This document shows, piece after piece, positions 1-9,156 of a stretch of 64,000 nucleotides of DNA. The notes under the pieces were generated by a model, which searched no databases, had not been told where the DNA came from, and saw only the letters and a program-made list of their open reading frames with translations. The position numbers and the translations under genes are program-made. Source of the DNA: Hymenobacter aerilatus (lineage in GTDB: Bacteria > Bacteroidota > Bacteroidia > Cytophagales > Hymenobacteraceae); the NCBI RefSeq assembly GCF_022921095.1, contig NZ_CP095053.1, forward strand, positions 3,328,501 through 3,392,500. Direction: 5' to 3'. Numbering within the stretch: position 1 is the first letter of the stretch; every line of letters begins with the position of its first letter.

Positions 1-468
1 CCCTGCACCTGGCCCGAGCAAAAGGCACCGCGCCTGCAAGCCGTGCTGCGCGAGGTGAGCACCCGCTGCGACGGCCCCTGCCACCTAGAGTTTCTGGCCG
101 ATATGCCCATTCCCGAAGCTCGGGCTTGGCTGGAACAGTTGCCGGGGGTAGGCCCTAAAACCAGCGCTGCCGTACTGCTGTTCAGCACGTTGCACCGACC
201 CGCTATGCCCGTCGATAGCCACCACCACCGCGTGGCCCAGCGCCTGGACCTCATTGGCCCGAAGGTAGGCGAAGGGCCCGCACACGCCTTACTGGCTGCC
301 CTTCTACCCCCCGACTGGACCGCCCAACAAGTCTACGACCACCATGAAGCCCTCATGTTTCATGGGCAAAAATGCTGCTACTACGCCGCTCCAGCCTGCG
401 GGCGCTGCGTGGTGCTCGACCAATGCCCATTCGGGCAAGCGCGGTTAGGAGGAGTGGGTAGTCAATAA
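1..468 (+). CDS. Endonuclease III-like DNA glycosylase, 5' end outside window
   Basis: The reading frame is open from base 1, so the N-terminus lies outside the window; 155 codons are present. It shows a helix-hairpin-helix with the LPGVGPKT signature whose Lys aligns with the catalytic Lys120 of E. coli Nth. Eighteen residues later the VDSH motif carries the Asp equivalent to Asp138, so both catalytic residues of a bifunctional glycosylase/AP lyase are kept. The C-terminus has the 4Fe-4S loop with spacing C-x6-C-x2-C-x5-C. The family removes oxidised pyrimidines in base excision repair. It could be a divergent Nth paralogue rather than the housekeeping copy, because the sequence between the motifs differs from E. 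coli Nth. Confidence 0.85.
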   Translation, partial: PCTWPEQKAPRLQAVLREVSTRCDGPCHLEFLADMPIPEARAWLEQLPGVGPKTSAAVLLFSTLHRPAMPVDSHHHRVAQRLDLIGPKVGEGPAHALLAALLPPDWTAQQVYDHHEALMFHGQKCCYYAAPACGRCVVLDQCPFGQARLGGVGSQ

Positions 469-580
469 GTTGATGCTGTTGATTGTGCACAGTGCCCTAT
501 CACTCCAACCATCCGACAGAAACAGCGTTTCAATCAGATACTACACGACAGAATCACTACTCCGAACAACTAACTCAAAA

Positions 581-781
581 ATGAAACAGACCTACGGCGT
601 TCCAGCCCTTGCTTCCATCTTCTTGCCCGGTTTGGGCCAACTGATCAAAGGTCAGATTTTGAAGGCGCTGTTTATTTGGGTGATTAGCGGCTTGGTTGGC
701 TTTTTTCTGTGGTGGACGTTTATTGTACCTTTCCTGGTGTGGGCCTGGAACGTGTACGATGCTTACAACGACCCCGCTTAA
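581..781 (+). CDS. Small membrane protein, TM2-like
   Basis: A 66-residue protein starting at the ATG at 581. An upstream in-frame extension to 470 is possible but has no hydrophobic or conserved character, so the shorter start is preferred. It has a SIFLPGLGQLIKGQ stretch, typical of TM2-like proteins where a first membrane segment ends in a Pro-Gly-Gly-Gln turn, followed by a long hydrophobic segment (about residues 25-55) and a short polar tail ending in YDAYNDPA. No catalytic motif is visible and the function is unknown. It lies 10 bases before the DUF167 gene and may be co-transcribed with it. Confidence 0.65.
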   Translation: MKQTYGVPALASIFLPGLGQLIKGQILKALFIWVISGLVGFFLWWTFIVPFLVWAWNVYDAYNDPA

Positions 782-791
782 ATAAGCTATT

Positions 792-1064
792 TTGGCCATT
801 CTGCACCTCAAAGCCAAACCCAACGCTCGCCGTAACCAGCTACTAGTAGCCTCTGATGGCACCGTGACGGTGCGCCTACAAGCACCCGCCCAAGACGGTA
901 AAGCCAACGCCTGTTTGGTAGCCTATCTGGCCGAGGTATTCGGTGTAGCCAAGGCAAGCGTTGAGCTACTGAGTGGCCACACGGCCCCTTTCAAAAAAGT
1001 AGCTCTTAATGGCGTGTCAGAAATTGACTTACAGACAGTTTTGCAGCAATATATAGTTGATTAG
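792..1064 (+). CDS. DUF167 / YggU family protein
   Basis: A 90-residue protein with TTG as the best start. It matches the small alpha/beta UPF0235 (YggU) fold: an N-terminal strand with KAKPNARRN, the VRLQAPAQDGKAN core, and the C-terminal segment with LLSGHTAPFKK. The length is usual for the family. The biochemical role is not established; members occur singly in many bacteria. It follows the small membrane protein by 10 bases on the same strand. Confidence 0.8.
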   Translation: MAILHLKAKPNARRNQLLVASDGTVTVRLQAPAQDGKANACLVAYLAEVFGVAKASVELLSGHTAPFKKVALNGVSEIDLQTVLQQYIVD

Positions 1065-1120
1065 TTAGCACAAAACCGCGAAAGACCGTAGCTTGCAAGT
1101 ACAACGATTCGTGCTTACTT

Positions 1121-2485
1121 ATGGCTGCTTTACCCGATCCATCCGCTATCCAGCCGCTGCTAGAGGCGCTTACTTTCTCGCCCGATAATTTACCGCTTCG
1201 TAAGCACGTGGCCGGCCTGCTCGTGCAAGCTCAGCGCCTACCCGAAGCCGAAGAGTTGTACCGCACCGGCCTGCGCCAAGCCCCCACCGACACAGACTTG
1301 CAGTTGGGTCTGGCCGAAGTGTACACGGGGTTGCACAAGACCTCGGCGGCGTTTGTAGTGGTAGAGGAACTGCTAGCTGGCGCCCCCGAACACGCCCGCG
1401 CCCACTTGCTGCACGCGCGCTTGCTGGCCCAAACCGGCCAGCTAGAACCCGCCCGCGAGGCCTACGCAACCGCTCTGCACCACAACCCTACCCTGGAAGA
1501 TGCTGCTCTCGCGGCTCAGCTGCGCGAGTCGGCTACGCCCGTGCCGGCACAAGGCCCACGCCCCACCGACACCACGCCGGTGGTAGACGAGCAGGCGCTG
1601 TTTGCAGGCCTCGAAAAGCCAAAAATTAACTTTGCCGATGTGGGCGGTATGGAAGCGGTGAAAGAGGAAATCCGTCTCAAGATCATTCACCCGCTGCAAT
1701 TCCCGGACCTCTACAAAGCCTATGGCAAAGCCACTGGCGGCGGCCTGCTGCTGTACGGCCCACCCGGCTGCGGCAAAACCCACTTGGCCCGCGCCACGGC
1801 CGGCGAGGTGCAGGCGTCGTTTATCAACGTCGGCATCAATGATATTCTGGATATGTGGCTGGGCAACAGCGAAAAAAACTTGCACCAGCTATTCCAGATG
1901 GCCCGGTTGCAGGCGCCCTGCGTGTTATTTTTTGACGAGGTAGACGCCCTGGCCGCCAACCGCCACGATCTACGCCAGAGTGCGGGCCGCACCGTTATCA
2001 ACCAGTTTTTGGCTGAGTTGGATGGGGCCGTCAGTGCCAACGACGGCGTGCTCATCATGGCTGCTACCAATGCGCCCTGGCACTTGGATGCTGCATTCCG
2101 TCGCCCTGGCCGCTTTGACCGCATTGTGCTGGTGACGCCTCCCGATGAGGCTGCTCGCCAAGCGGTGCTGGAGGTGATGCTGCGCGATAAGCCGCTGGCG
2201 GCCAATGTGCAGATGGCCACCCTAGCCGCCAAAACCGCTGGCTTCTCCGGCGCCGATTTGAAGGCGCTGGTCGATGTGGCTATTGAAACCCGGCTGCGCG
2301 AATCGATGAAGCAGGGTCGCCCCCTACCCCTGGAGCAGGCCGATTTCCTTCAGGCTGTTGGGCAGGTGCGCCCCAGCACCAAGGAGTGGTTTGCCACAGC
2401 CAAAAACTACGCGCTCTACTCCAACGAAGGCGGCGTGTACGATGATATCCTGACGTATCTGGGCATCAAGAAACCGCGCGACTAG
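1121..2485 (+). CDS. AAA+ ATPase with N-terminal TPR repeats
   Basis: A 454-residue protein. Residues about 12-140 form tetratricopeptide-type helices (repeated A-x-x-L-Y-x-x-A-L patterns). Residues about 165-400 are one AAA module of the p97/spastin/FtsH class: Walker A GPPGCGKT at 213-220, Walker B VLFFDEVDAL at about 268-277 with the catalytic Glu, and a second region of homology with FRRPGRFDR near 326 supplying arginine fingers. A C-terminal helical lid follows. There is no membrane segment and no protease domain. It begins a tight operon: the next gene starts 13 bases after its stop, and both following genes encode TPR membrane proteins. It probably remodels client proteins brought by its TPR partners, but no substrate can be named. 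Confidence 0.85.
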   Translation: MAALPDPSAIQPLLEALTFSPDNLPLRKHVAGLLVQAQRLPEAEELYRTGLRQAPTDTDLQLGLAEVYTGLHKTSAAFVVVEELLAGAPEHARAHLLHARLLAQTGQLEPAREAYATALHHNPTLEDAALAAQLRESATPVPAQGPRPTDTTPVVDEQALFAGLEKPKINFADVGGMEAVKEEIRLKIIHPLQFPDLYKAYGKATGGGLLLYGPPGCGKTHLARATAGEVQASFINVGINDILDMWLGNSEKNLHQLFQMARLQAPCVLFFDEVDALAANRHDLRQSAGRTVINQFLAELDGAVSANDGVLIMAATNAPWHLDAAFRRPGRFDRIVLVTPPDEAARQAVLEVMLRDKPLAANVQMATLAAKTAGFSGADLKALVDVAIETRLRESMKQGRPLPLEQADFLQAVGQVRPSTKEWFATAKNYALYSNEGGVYDDILTYLGIKKPRD

Positions 2486-2498
2486 GCAAACGGCTTGT

Positions 2499-3719
2499 GT
2501 GATGAGGCAGGAAGAAGAATGGTTTGCCCGGGCAGCGCTCCTGCTTCAACACCACCGCCCCGCCGATGCGGCACAACTCGCCATGCACCGGCTCCGGCAA
2601 GAGCCGTATGATGTGCAGGCTCATCTTACCCTCACGGAGGCCCTGCTACGGCAACGTCGACTGGCTGAAGCGTTGGAGATGAGCCGCACCACCATTGCGC
2701 TAGCCCCCGAGGAGCCCAGCGCGTTCTTCCTCCTGGCCCAGGTGCAACACTTGCTCAGCCGCTACCTGGCCGCCGACGAAGCCATCATTCAGGCCCTGCG
2801 CCTGCGGCCCGATATGGTGCGCTACTATGCGTTGCGAAGTCAGATTTTGTGGTTTGCGGGCTTGTATGCTGCGGCTATTGAGACGGCCTACGCAGGGCTG
2901 AACTTGGAGCCCCAGCACGCGGGCAACCTGCTGTGGCTGGGCATGGGCCTCAACAAGCTACACGACTATACCACCGCCGACGCCGTGTTTACGCAACTGC
3001 TGGTGCTGGCGCCCAGCACGGCCATTGTGCGGCTCAACGTGGGCTCAGCGCTTCTGGAACGGCAGCAGGCAGCCGCGGCCCTACCCCACCTGCGCGAAGC
3101 CCTGCGCCTCGACCCTACCCTGCAAGTGGCGCACCGCCTGTTGCAGCGTGCTACCCGCGATACGCGCTGGTGGCGGCGGCCCGTGGTGTGGGCTACCGCG
3201 CAAAAACAAGAGATTCAACATCACTGGCGAGCACCGCAATTGCGGAGCAAGCTGTGGGCCGTTTGCCTGGTGCTGTGTGGCCTCGTGCTGCTCCTACCGT
3301 TGGCCGGCGCGTGGCTGCTGAGCGCCGTGCTGGAATGGCGGCACCAGCAGCAGGAGCGTGCCCCTACCCCCACCGACGCTTGGTTTTATGGTGGGCTGCT
3401 GTGGGGAGCCGTTACCATTGCCAGCGCCGCCTTGTTGCCATCCTCTCTACCCCTTACCTGGGCGCTGGTAGGAGGCGGGCTGATTTTCCCGTTGCGCAAT
3501 GCGTGGCGGCGCTTCCGCGAGGGCGACAAGCGCCTACCCTTAGGCTTTATGCTGTTGCTCTCGCCGGGCAGTTGTGCCTTGTACTTACTGTATGGTCTGT
3601 TGCTGAATCCTGACCCTGCGACCGAAAGCCGGCGTTTCTTGGCTATTTTTGGCCTTTTCCTGCTGATCTACCAAGTATTTCGGCCCGCTAAGCCATACCA
3701 GCAGCCAGAACAGGCTTAA
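2499..3719 (+). CDS. TPR-repeat membrane protein, first paralogue
   Basis: A 406-residue protein. The first about 220 residues are tetratricopeptide repeats (for example LTEALLRQRRLAEALEMSRT and similar units), predicted cytosolic. The C-terminal part has about five hydrophobic segments near residues 249-271, 294-314, 318-332, 347-368 and 378-392. No catalytic residues are visible. It follows the AAA+ ATPase by 13 bases and precedes a second protein of the same layout by 24 bases. The arrangement suggests a membrane-anchored adaptor or scaffold for the ATPase; this is inference. Confidence 0.8.
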   Translation: MMRQEEEWFARAALLLQHHRPADAAQLAMHRLRQEPYDVQAHLTLTEALLRQRRLAEALEMSRTTIALAPEEPSAFFLLAQVQHLLSRYLAADEAIIQALRLRPDMVRYYALRSQILWFAGLYAAAIETAYAGLNLEPQHAGNLLWLGMGLNKLHDYTTADAVFTQLLVLAPSTAIVRLNVGSALLERQQAAAALPHLREALRLDPTLQVAHRLLQRATRDTRWWRRPVVWATAQKQEIQHHWRAPQLRSKLWAVCLVLCGLVLLLPLAGAWLLSAVLEWRHQQQERAPTPTDAWFYGGLLWGAVTIASAALLPSSLPLTWALVGGGLIFPLRNAWRRFREGDKRLPLGFMLLLSPGSCALYLLYGLLLNPDPATESRRFLAIFGLFLLIYQVFRPAKPYQQPEQA

Positions 3720-3743
3720 CGGTACTCAGCCATTTTCTACGCC

Positions 3744-4949
3744 ATGCCCGTCACCCACTGGACCGAACGCATCTTGTTGCTGCTACGTCAGGAGCGCGCC
3801 CCACAGGCCGAGCAGGAGTTGCGCCAGATGCTGCACCACGACCCCAACGACGCGCTGGCCCACGGTTGGCTGGGCATGGCCTTGCTGGAGCAGAACAAGC
3901 TGGAGGAGGGTCAGCAGGAAGCAGAGCTGGCCGTTCATCTGGCGCCGGAATACGATTTTGCGTATTACTTGCTCAGCCTGGCCCATCTGCGTCAGCACCG
4001 CCCACAGGAAGCGCAGCAGGCCATTGAACAAGCTCTGGCCTTGGATCCCGCTGACCCCAACTACCACCACACGCTGGGCATCATCCGGTTTCGGCGGGGA
4101 CAGTGGGAGGCAGCCCTACGCGCCGCCGAAACTGGCTTGCGCTTCGACCCTACCCACATCGACTGCCTGGGGCTGCGCGGCCGAGCACTAGCCCGCCTGG
4201 GCCGCCGCTCCGACGCCGCCGACACCCTCCAGGAAGCTCTACGCCACGACCCCGACGCGGCCGGCACCCACGCCGATGCCGGCTGGGTGGCCTTGGAAGC
4301 CGGCCGGCCGAAACAGGCACTGGGGTATTTCCGCGAAGCCCTGCGCCTGCACCCTACCTCCGACTACGCCCGCGAAGGGCTGGTAGAAGCCCTAAAATCT
4401 CGCTACTGGTTGTACCGCGGCTTCCTCAAGTTTGCCTATTGGTCTACCACGCTGGGCGACGGCGCCCGTCGGGTGCTGTTTATCGGGCTGTGGGTGCTGG
4501 CGCGGTTCGTGCCGCTGCTGCTGCCCCTGTATTTGTTGCTGGTGTTCATGAGCTGGTTTGCCGATCCGCTGTTCAACTCTCTGCTGCGTCTCAATAGCTA
4601 CGGCCGCCACGCCCTTAGCCCCGACCAAATACGCCTATCGAATCAGTTTTTGGTGCTGTTGCTGGGCGGAACGGCGGCCGTGGTGGGCGGCTTGCTAGGG
4701 CAGTTGCCAGCCGTAGAACTCCTGGGCATTGTCACGCTGGGGCTGCTGTTTCCGGTGGTAGGCGCGTGGCGTCTGCTATTGCCCAAGCGTCAGCGTCAGT
4801 CGATGTGGTTTGCAGGTGGCCTGGCGGTGGTAGGACTTATAGCCGTTGGGCTCGTGGCCCTCGGCCTACCCCAAACCTACGTTACCCCTGCGCTGGCCTT
4901 ATATTTCGGCGGCTTGGTGGTGTACGTGTGGACGTATGCGTTACGGTAG
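3744..4949 (+). CDS. TPR-repeat membrane protein, second paralogue
   Basis: A 401-residue protein with the same architecture as the preceding gene: about six TPR units in residues 1-220, then hydrophobic segments near 244-272, 299-340 (two), 352-375 and 380-400. The pair probably arose by tandem duplication, though identity between them is low by eye. The TPR part is more regular here, with classic A-x-G-L-R-x-x-P-x spacing. The operon ends in a long inverted repeat and a hairpin terminator just downstream. No enzymatic function can be assigned. Confidence 0.8.
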   Translation: MPVTHWTERILLLLRQERAPQAEQELRQMLHHDPNDALAHGWLGMALLEQNKLEEGQQEAELAVHLAPEYDFAYYLLSLAHLRQHRPQEAQQAIEQALALDPADPNYHHTLGIIRFRRGQWEAALRAAETGLRFDPTHIDCLGLRGRALARLGRRSDAADTLQEALRHDPDAAGTHADAGWVALEAGRPKQALGYFREALRLHPTSDYAREGLVEALKSRYWLYRGFLKFAYWSTTLGDGARRVLFIGLWVLARFVPLLLPLYLLLVFMSWFADPLFNSLLRLNSYGRHALSPDQIRLSNQFLVLLLGGTAAVVGGLLGQLPAVELLGIVTLGLLFPVVGAWRLLLPKRQRQSMWFAGGLAVVGLIAVGLVALGLPQTYVTPALALYFGGLVVYVWTYALR

Positions 4950-4964
4950 TTGGAAAAGCTGCAA

Positions 4965-5046
4965 CGGTGTAGAGACGCATACTTGCGTCTCGCCGTGACA
5001 CCGGATTTTGTTTAACGGCGAGACGCAAGAATGTGTCTCTACACCG
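4965..5046. repeat. Palindromic intergenic repeat, type III
   Basis: Two 31-base arms (4965-4995 and 5016-5046) are complementary at 29 of 31 positions, separated by 20 bases. The arms contain GTAGAGACGCA and TTGCGTCTC. It begins 16 bases after the stop of the TPR gene, the same placement as the other palindromic repeats in this window. Confidence 0.85.
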
Positions 5047-5070
5047 ATTAGATACTATGAGCAGGTTCTA

Positions 5071-5110
5071 AACACAAACGGCCCGCCTTTGAAGGCGGGC
5101 CGTTTGTGTT
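5071..5110. terminator. Bidirectional hairpin terminator
   Basis: A perfect 18-base-pair stem (5071-5088 with 5093-5110) and a four-base loop. The stem has a GC core and AT-rich ends (AACACAAA and TTTGTGTT), so it works as an intrinsic terminator in both directions. It sits between the TPR operon (+) and the convergent ammonium transporter (-). Confidence 0.85.
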
Positions 5111-5130
5111 TACGGCGTGTTTCTTCGCGT

Positions 5131-6537
5131 TTACCGAGAAATCAGCTCCCGTTCCGGCTCCGGCTCATGCTGCGCCGACGCTTTGCGATAGGTACGCTCA
5201 TATTCCTCATCCACATGGTAGGTGGATTCTTCGTGCTGGCTTAGGTCGAGGCCCAGCTCTTCGTCGGCAGGCTTCACACGCAGCCCGAAGATGGCAGCCG
5301 TTATTTTCAATAGAATCCAGGAACCCACAAAGGTGAAGGCAACGACGATAGCCAGCGCCAGCACGTGGTAGCCAAACGTGGTAGCCGACCCGTGAATCAG
5401 CCCTACCTTATCGGCAAACACACCTGTGAGCAGCATGCCCACAATACCGCCTAAGCCGTGGCAGGGGAACACGTCGAGCGTGTCGTCGAGGGTAGTGCGG
5501 CTGTTCTTCCAGTGCACGGCAGCGTAGCTGATCAGCGAAGAGACAACACCGATAAAGATGCTGTGTCCGCTCTGCACGTAGCCGGCAGCGGGCGTAATGG
5601 CCACCAGACCAACCACCGCCCCAATGCAGGCACCCAGCGCTGTGGGCTTGCCGCCCCAAAGGGTTTCAATCAGCATCCAGGCAATAAGAGCCGCACCCGA
5701 AGCCAGCGTAGTATTCACAAAGGAAAGAGCGGCTATGTCGTTGGCACCCAGCGAGGAACCAGCATTAAAGCCAAACCAGCCAAACCACAACAGACCAGTG
5801 CCCAGCATCACGTAGGGTACATTAGGTGTCGAGAAGGAGCTTTGACGCACGTGCGTAGAGCGGCGCCCCAGCACCATGGCCCCGGCCAGGGCCGCAATAC
5901 CGGCCGAGATGTGCACTACGGTACCCCCAGCAAAGTCGAGCACGCCCCACTGCCGCAGGAAGCCTTCGGGGTGCCAGGTCCAGTGAGCCAACGGGCAGTA
6001 GATAAATAAGCTAAACAGCACCATAAACGCCAGATACCCCTTGAAGCGCACGCGCTCGGCAAACGAGCCGGTAATGAGTGCCGGAGTGATGACGGCAAAC
6101 TTCAATTGAAACGCGAAGAATAGCACAAACGGAATGGTAGCCGCAAACGCCGGGTTGGGCGCAGTGCCTACGTTGCGGAGGGCCATAAAGGTGAAGGGGT
6201 TACCAATCAGCCCGTGCCAGGAGTCGCCGTAGGCCAGTGAAAAACCTACTAGATAGAAAAGCACCGTGATAACGCCCATCGCCACGAAGCTCTGGAGCAT
6301 GGTGCTGATAATGTTCTTGGGGCGCACCATACCACCGTAGAAAAACGACAGGCCCGGCGTCATGATCAATACGAGGGCGGTGGCGGTGAGCATCCAGGCC
6401 ACATCGGCGCCGTTCAGCGAGTCGGGCGCAGCGGCGGGGTGCTCCATGGGCACCAGCGCTACCACTAAACTAATGGCTACCAACGCAAACAGCGAAAACA
6501 GGGTGTAGCTTGGTCGCAGAGTAGAGGGGGAAGACAT
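5131..6537 (-). CDS. amt: Ammonium transporter, Amt family
   Basis: A 468-residue inner-membrane protein with about eleven helices that conducts ammonium/ammonia into the cell. It shows the family signature around FAVITPALITGSFAERV, the two pore histidines in DFAGGTVVHISAG and CHGLGGIVGMLLTG, and the conserved cytoplasmic tail containing EELGLDLSQHEES, which in other Amt proteins couples the subunits of the trimer and contacts PII proteins. A hydrophobic N-terminal segment precedes the core. No glnK/PII gene is next to it, which is unusual because amt and glnK are often paired. It is convergent with the TPR operon across a strong hairpin. Confidence 0.95.
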   Translation of the reverse strand: MSSPSTLRPSYTLFSLFALVAISLVVALVPMEHPAAAPDSLNGADVAWMLTATALVLIMTPGLSFFYGGMVRPKNIISTMLQSFVAMGVITVLFYLVGFSLAYGDSWHGLIGNPFTFMALRNVGTAPNPAFAATIPFVLFFAFQLKFAVITPALITGSFAERVRFKGYLAFMVLFSLFIYCPLAHWTWHPEGFLRQWGVLDFAGGTVVHISAGIAALAGAMVLGRRSTHVRQSSFSTPNVPYVMLGTGLLWFGWFGFNAGSSLGANDIAALSFVNTTLASGAALIAWMLIETLWGGKPTALGACIGAVVGLVAITPAAGYVQSGHSIFIGVVSSLISYAAVHWKNSRTTLDDTLDVFPCHGLGGIVGMLLTGVFADKVGLIHGSATTFGYHVLALAIVVAFTFVGSWILLKITAAIFGLRVKPADEELGLDLSQHEESTYHVDEEYERTYRKASAQHEPEPERELISR

Positions 6538-6741
6538 ACGTAAGGGGTTATGAGGGGACCGGGGGTATAGTTTCCAAGGGCAATATACACTTGAAACCTA
6601 TTTTCCACTCTAACACCCTATAATTTTTACCCCCTTTCTCTAATAAAACATCATACAAATCCTGATTGCACCTATATAATTTATAGTAAACAGCGCATAA
6701 CGCTGCTATTTCCATGTTTGCGGTCTAGCCAACGATTTATC

Positions 6742-7980
6742 TTACTCTTTGGCTCTGCCGAGAACATTATCCAGGTACTTCTGACCGGAGCCGGTATTGA
6801 GCAATAGGATTTGCTCGTCGGAGCTGATGCTGCCAGCAGTTAGCAACTGACGTGCAGCCATCCACACGGCGGCACCTTCGGGAGCCACGAACAAGCCTTC
6901 CAATTGACCCAACTCGCGCATGCCTGCCAGCATGTCGTCGTCGGAAACGCTTACCACGGTGCCGCCCGACTCTTGCAGTACCTGCAGCATCATTTGCTCT
7001 CCTAAGGGGCGCGGTACGGCGAGGCCGTTGGCAATAGTGGGCTGCCCCACGTACGCGGCGCAGTTGGCCTGACGGCCGAAATACGTTTCGGCCAGCGGCT
7101 GGCAATTTTCAGCTTGCACGGCTACCATGCGGGGTAGCTTCGCGCTTTCGGGTAGCCAACCGAGCGCCTGCATTTCTCGGAAGGCTTTCCAGATGCCAAT
7201 GAGGCCGGTGCCGCCGCCAGCAGGGTAGAGCAACACGTCGGGCAGTTGCCAGTCGAGTTGCTCAGCTACTTCATAGCCCATAGTTTTTTTGCCTTCGAGG
7301 CGGTAGGGCTCCTTCAACGTAGACACGTCTAGCAGCTCGTTGCGGCTGTTCAGCTCCCGCACGCGGGCGGCGCAGTCGTTGATGAGGCCATCTACCAGAT
7401 GCACCTCGGCGCCGTACCAGTAACACTCTTCCTTGAAGGCGGTGGGCGTGTGGCGCGGCATCACGACCACGGCGCGCAGTCCGGCGCGGGCGCAGTAGGC
7501 CGCCATCGCCACGCCGGCGTTGCCGGCTGTTGGGATGATGCAGCCCGTACTTCCCAGTTCCTTCGCCTTCGATACGGCCATGCTCAGGCCCCGAGCTTTG
7601 AAAGAGCCGGTCGGGTTTTGGCCTTCATCTTTGAGCAACAATTCGCGTAGGTTGTAGCGGCCTGCCAACTGCCGCAGGGGCAAAATGGGCGTGAAGCCTT
7701 CGCCTAGGGTCACCTTGTTTTCGTCGTCGAGTAGAGGGAGCATGGCCCGATAGCGCCACATGGAGGCATCGTGCACGTTGATGGCCGCGGCGCGGGTCAG
7801 GCGGGGGCGCTGGTCGTACACCGCCACCAGCGGTGCCGCGTGGCACTCTGATACGGTTTGCAACAGGTAGGCTGTATGGGCCTGGCCGCACACCGAGCAA
7901 TGCAGCTCGTGCAGGCGTGAAATGGGTTCAACGGAAGTCAGCATAGCGGGAAAGTCTACGCAAAACTTCACCCTACCCAT
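6742..7980 (-). CDS. thrC: Threonine synthase (PLP-dependent)
   Basis: About 412 residues, or 400 if the internal ATG at 7944 is used; the first twelve residues of the longer form look non-conserved. A short Cys-rich N-terminal ribbon (CSVC) is followed by the fold type II PLP domain. The cofactor Lys lies in NPTGSFKARG (Lys128 from the longer start), and a Gly/Ser-rich phosphate loop AGGGTG and the C-terminal NTGSGQKY follow. The enzyme converts O-phosphohomoserine to threonine. It stands alone, without thrA or thrB, so it could be a second copy or a related beta-replacing PLP enzyme; the Zn-ribbon-like N-terminus favours threonine synthase. A LysR gene lies upstream on the same strand. Confidence 0.8.
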   Translation of the reverse strand: MGRVKFCVDFPAMLTSVEPISRLHELHCSVCGQAHTAYLLQTVSECHAAPLVAVYDQRPRLTRAAAINVHDASMWRYRAMLPLLDDENKVTLGEGFTPILPLRQLAGRYNLRELLLKDEGQNPTGSFKARGLSMAVSKAKELGSTGCIIPTAGNAGVAMAAYCARAGLRAVVVMPRHTPTAFKEECYWYGAEVHLVDGLINDCAARVRELNSRNELLDVSTLKEPYRLEGKKTMGYEVAEQLDWQLPDVLLYPAGGGTGLIGIWKAFREMQALGWLPESAKLPRMVAVQAENCQPLAETYFGRQANCAAYVGQPTIANGLAVPRPLGEQMMLQVLQESGGTVVSVSDDDMLAGMRELGQLEGLFVAPEGAAVWMAARQLLTAGSISSDEQILLLNTGSGQKYLDNVLGRAKE

Positions 7981-8066
7981 TCCTGAACCTAACAGCTATT
8001 TGGAATAGGCTATGCCAGTTTGGAATGAGGGTAGGAAGTGAGAGGGAAGGAGGGTGTGAGGGTAGG

Positions 8067-8178
8067 AAGTATGTCATCCTGAGCGCAGCGAAGGACCTTA
8101 TCACGCAAAAACGACAGGCGTACCAACGACTCGTTCAACTGGCAGAAGGTCCTTCGCTGCGCTCAGGATGACACACTT
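8067..8178. repeat. Palindromic repeat, type I, copy 1
   Basis: A perfect 27-base inverted repeat (8073-8099 with 8146-8172, arms beginning GTCATCCTGAGCGCAGCGAA), extended by imperfect GAAGTATGTC/GACACACTTC flanks. The spacer contains AACGACTCGTTC, also found in the copies near 61.6 and 63.6 kb. It ends 13 bases from the stop of the LysR gene. Confidence 0.9.
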
Positions 8179-8191
8179 CATACCCTCAAAA

Positions 8192-9088
8192 CTACCGATA
8201 ATACCGCCGTGCAAACTGCACGAAGTTTTTATAGGGCAGGTTGTTTTCGGTGCCTTTGCGCTGCACGAAGTCGAAGTGGCGTACCAGGTTTAGGTCGCGC
8301 ACAGGCACTTCTACCAGCTCGCCGGCGGCTAGCTCTTTGGTCACGGCCTGGCGGGGTAGGAAGGCCAGGCAGGTATCTACGCGCACGAAGTTCTTGAGGG
8401 CCTCGGTACCGCCCAAGCGCACCTTCACGGGCAGGTCGGTCAGCTTGATGCCCTTTTCAGCCAGGGCCTCTTCCAGCACCGCTAGCGTACCCGAACCCGT
8501 TTCGCGCAGCGCTATGGGCACCCGCAGCAAGTCCTTCGCCACCAACTCGTGCTGCCGAAACGGGTTGCGGGCCGAGCACACCGCCACTACCTCGTCGGTC
8601 AGCAGCGGCGTGTAGGTGACGTTGCTGACTTTGTGAATACCTTCAATAATCCCTAAGTCGATTTCGTGGTCGAGCAGGGCTTTGAGGATGTTCTCGCTGT
8701 TGCGGTTTTTAAGCGTGAGCTGGGTGTTCGGAAATTTGCTGAGGTAGGCCGAGAGCACTGGCGGAATTACGTAGAGCGAAATGGTAGTGCTGGCCCCAAT
8801 GACCATGTGCACTTGCGGCGAAAACGCCTCGCTGAGCGCAGCCATGCCGCGGTGCAGCTCGTGCTGAAGCTGCCGGGCCAGCAGCAGCTTTTGATACAGC
8901 AACTCGCCAGCGGGCGTCAGCTTCACCGTGTTGCCGAGGCGCTCGAACAAGCCCGTTTTGTAGTGCTCTTCCAGGGCCTTCACCTGCTTGCTCACCGCCG
9001 ACTGTGTTACGAACAGCGTTTGGCTGGCCTTGGTAAAGCTCAGCTGTCGGGCTACTTCCAGAAAGACTTCGTGCGGGTAGGAAAGCAT
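8192..9088 (-). CDS. LysR-family transcriptional regulator
   Basis: A 298-residue regulator. Residues about 3-62 form the winged helix-turn-helix with the FTKASQTLFVTQSAVSKQVK recognition segment. Residues about 90-295 form the periplasmic-binding-like effector domain, with the TTISLYVIPP and DLGIIEG stretches typical of the CysL/CbbR branch. It is divergent from the SulP anion transporter 432 bases away, the classical arrangement for a LysR protein and its target, so it probably responds to an anion or a related metabolite. It also lies upstream of threonine synthase on the same strand. Confidence 0.9.
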   Translation of the reverse strand: MLSYPHEVFLEVARQLSFTKASQTLFVTQSAVSKQVKALEEHYKTGLFERLGNTVKLTPAGELLYQKLLLARQLQHELHRGMAALSEAFSPQVHMVIGASTTISLYVIPPVLSAYLSKFPNTQLTLKNRNSENILKALLDHEIDLGIIEGIHKVSNVTYTPLLTDEVVAVCSARNPFRQHELVAKDLLRVPIALRETGSGTLAVLEEALAEKGIKLTDLPVKVRLGGTEALKNFVRVDTCLAFLPRQAVTKELAAGELVEVPVRDLNLVRHFDFVQRKGTENNLPYKNFVQFARRYYR

Positions 9089-9156
9089 CTTGCGGAAGCG
9101 TGGTATTGTAGTGCGCTTAGTTACTGCTGTTGAAACTATGTAGGAAGTCGGCAGGC

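Noticed and set aside
4103-4597. Open frame inside the second TPR gene in another frame
   Set aside because: Very Arg/Pro-rich composition and no conserved motif; it is a frame shadow of the real gene.
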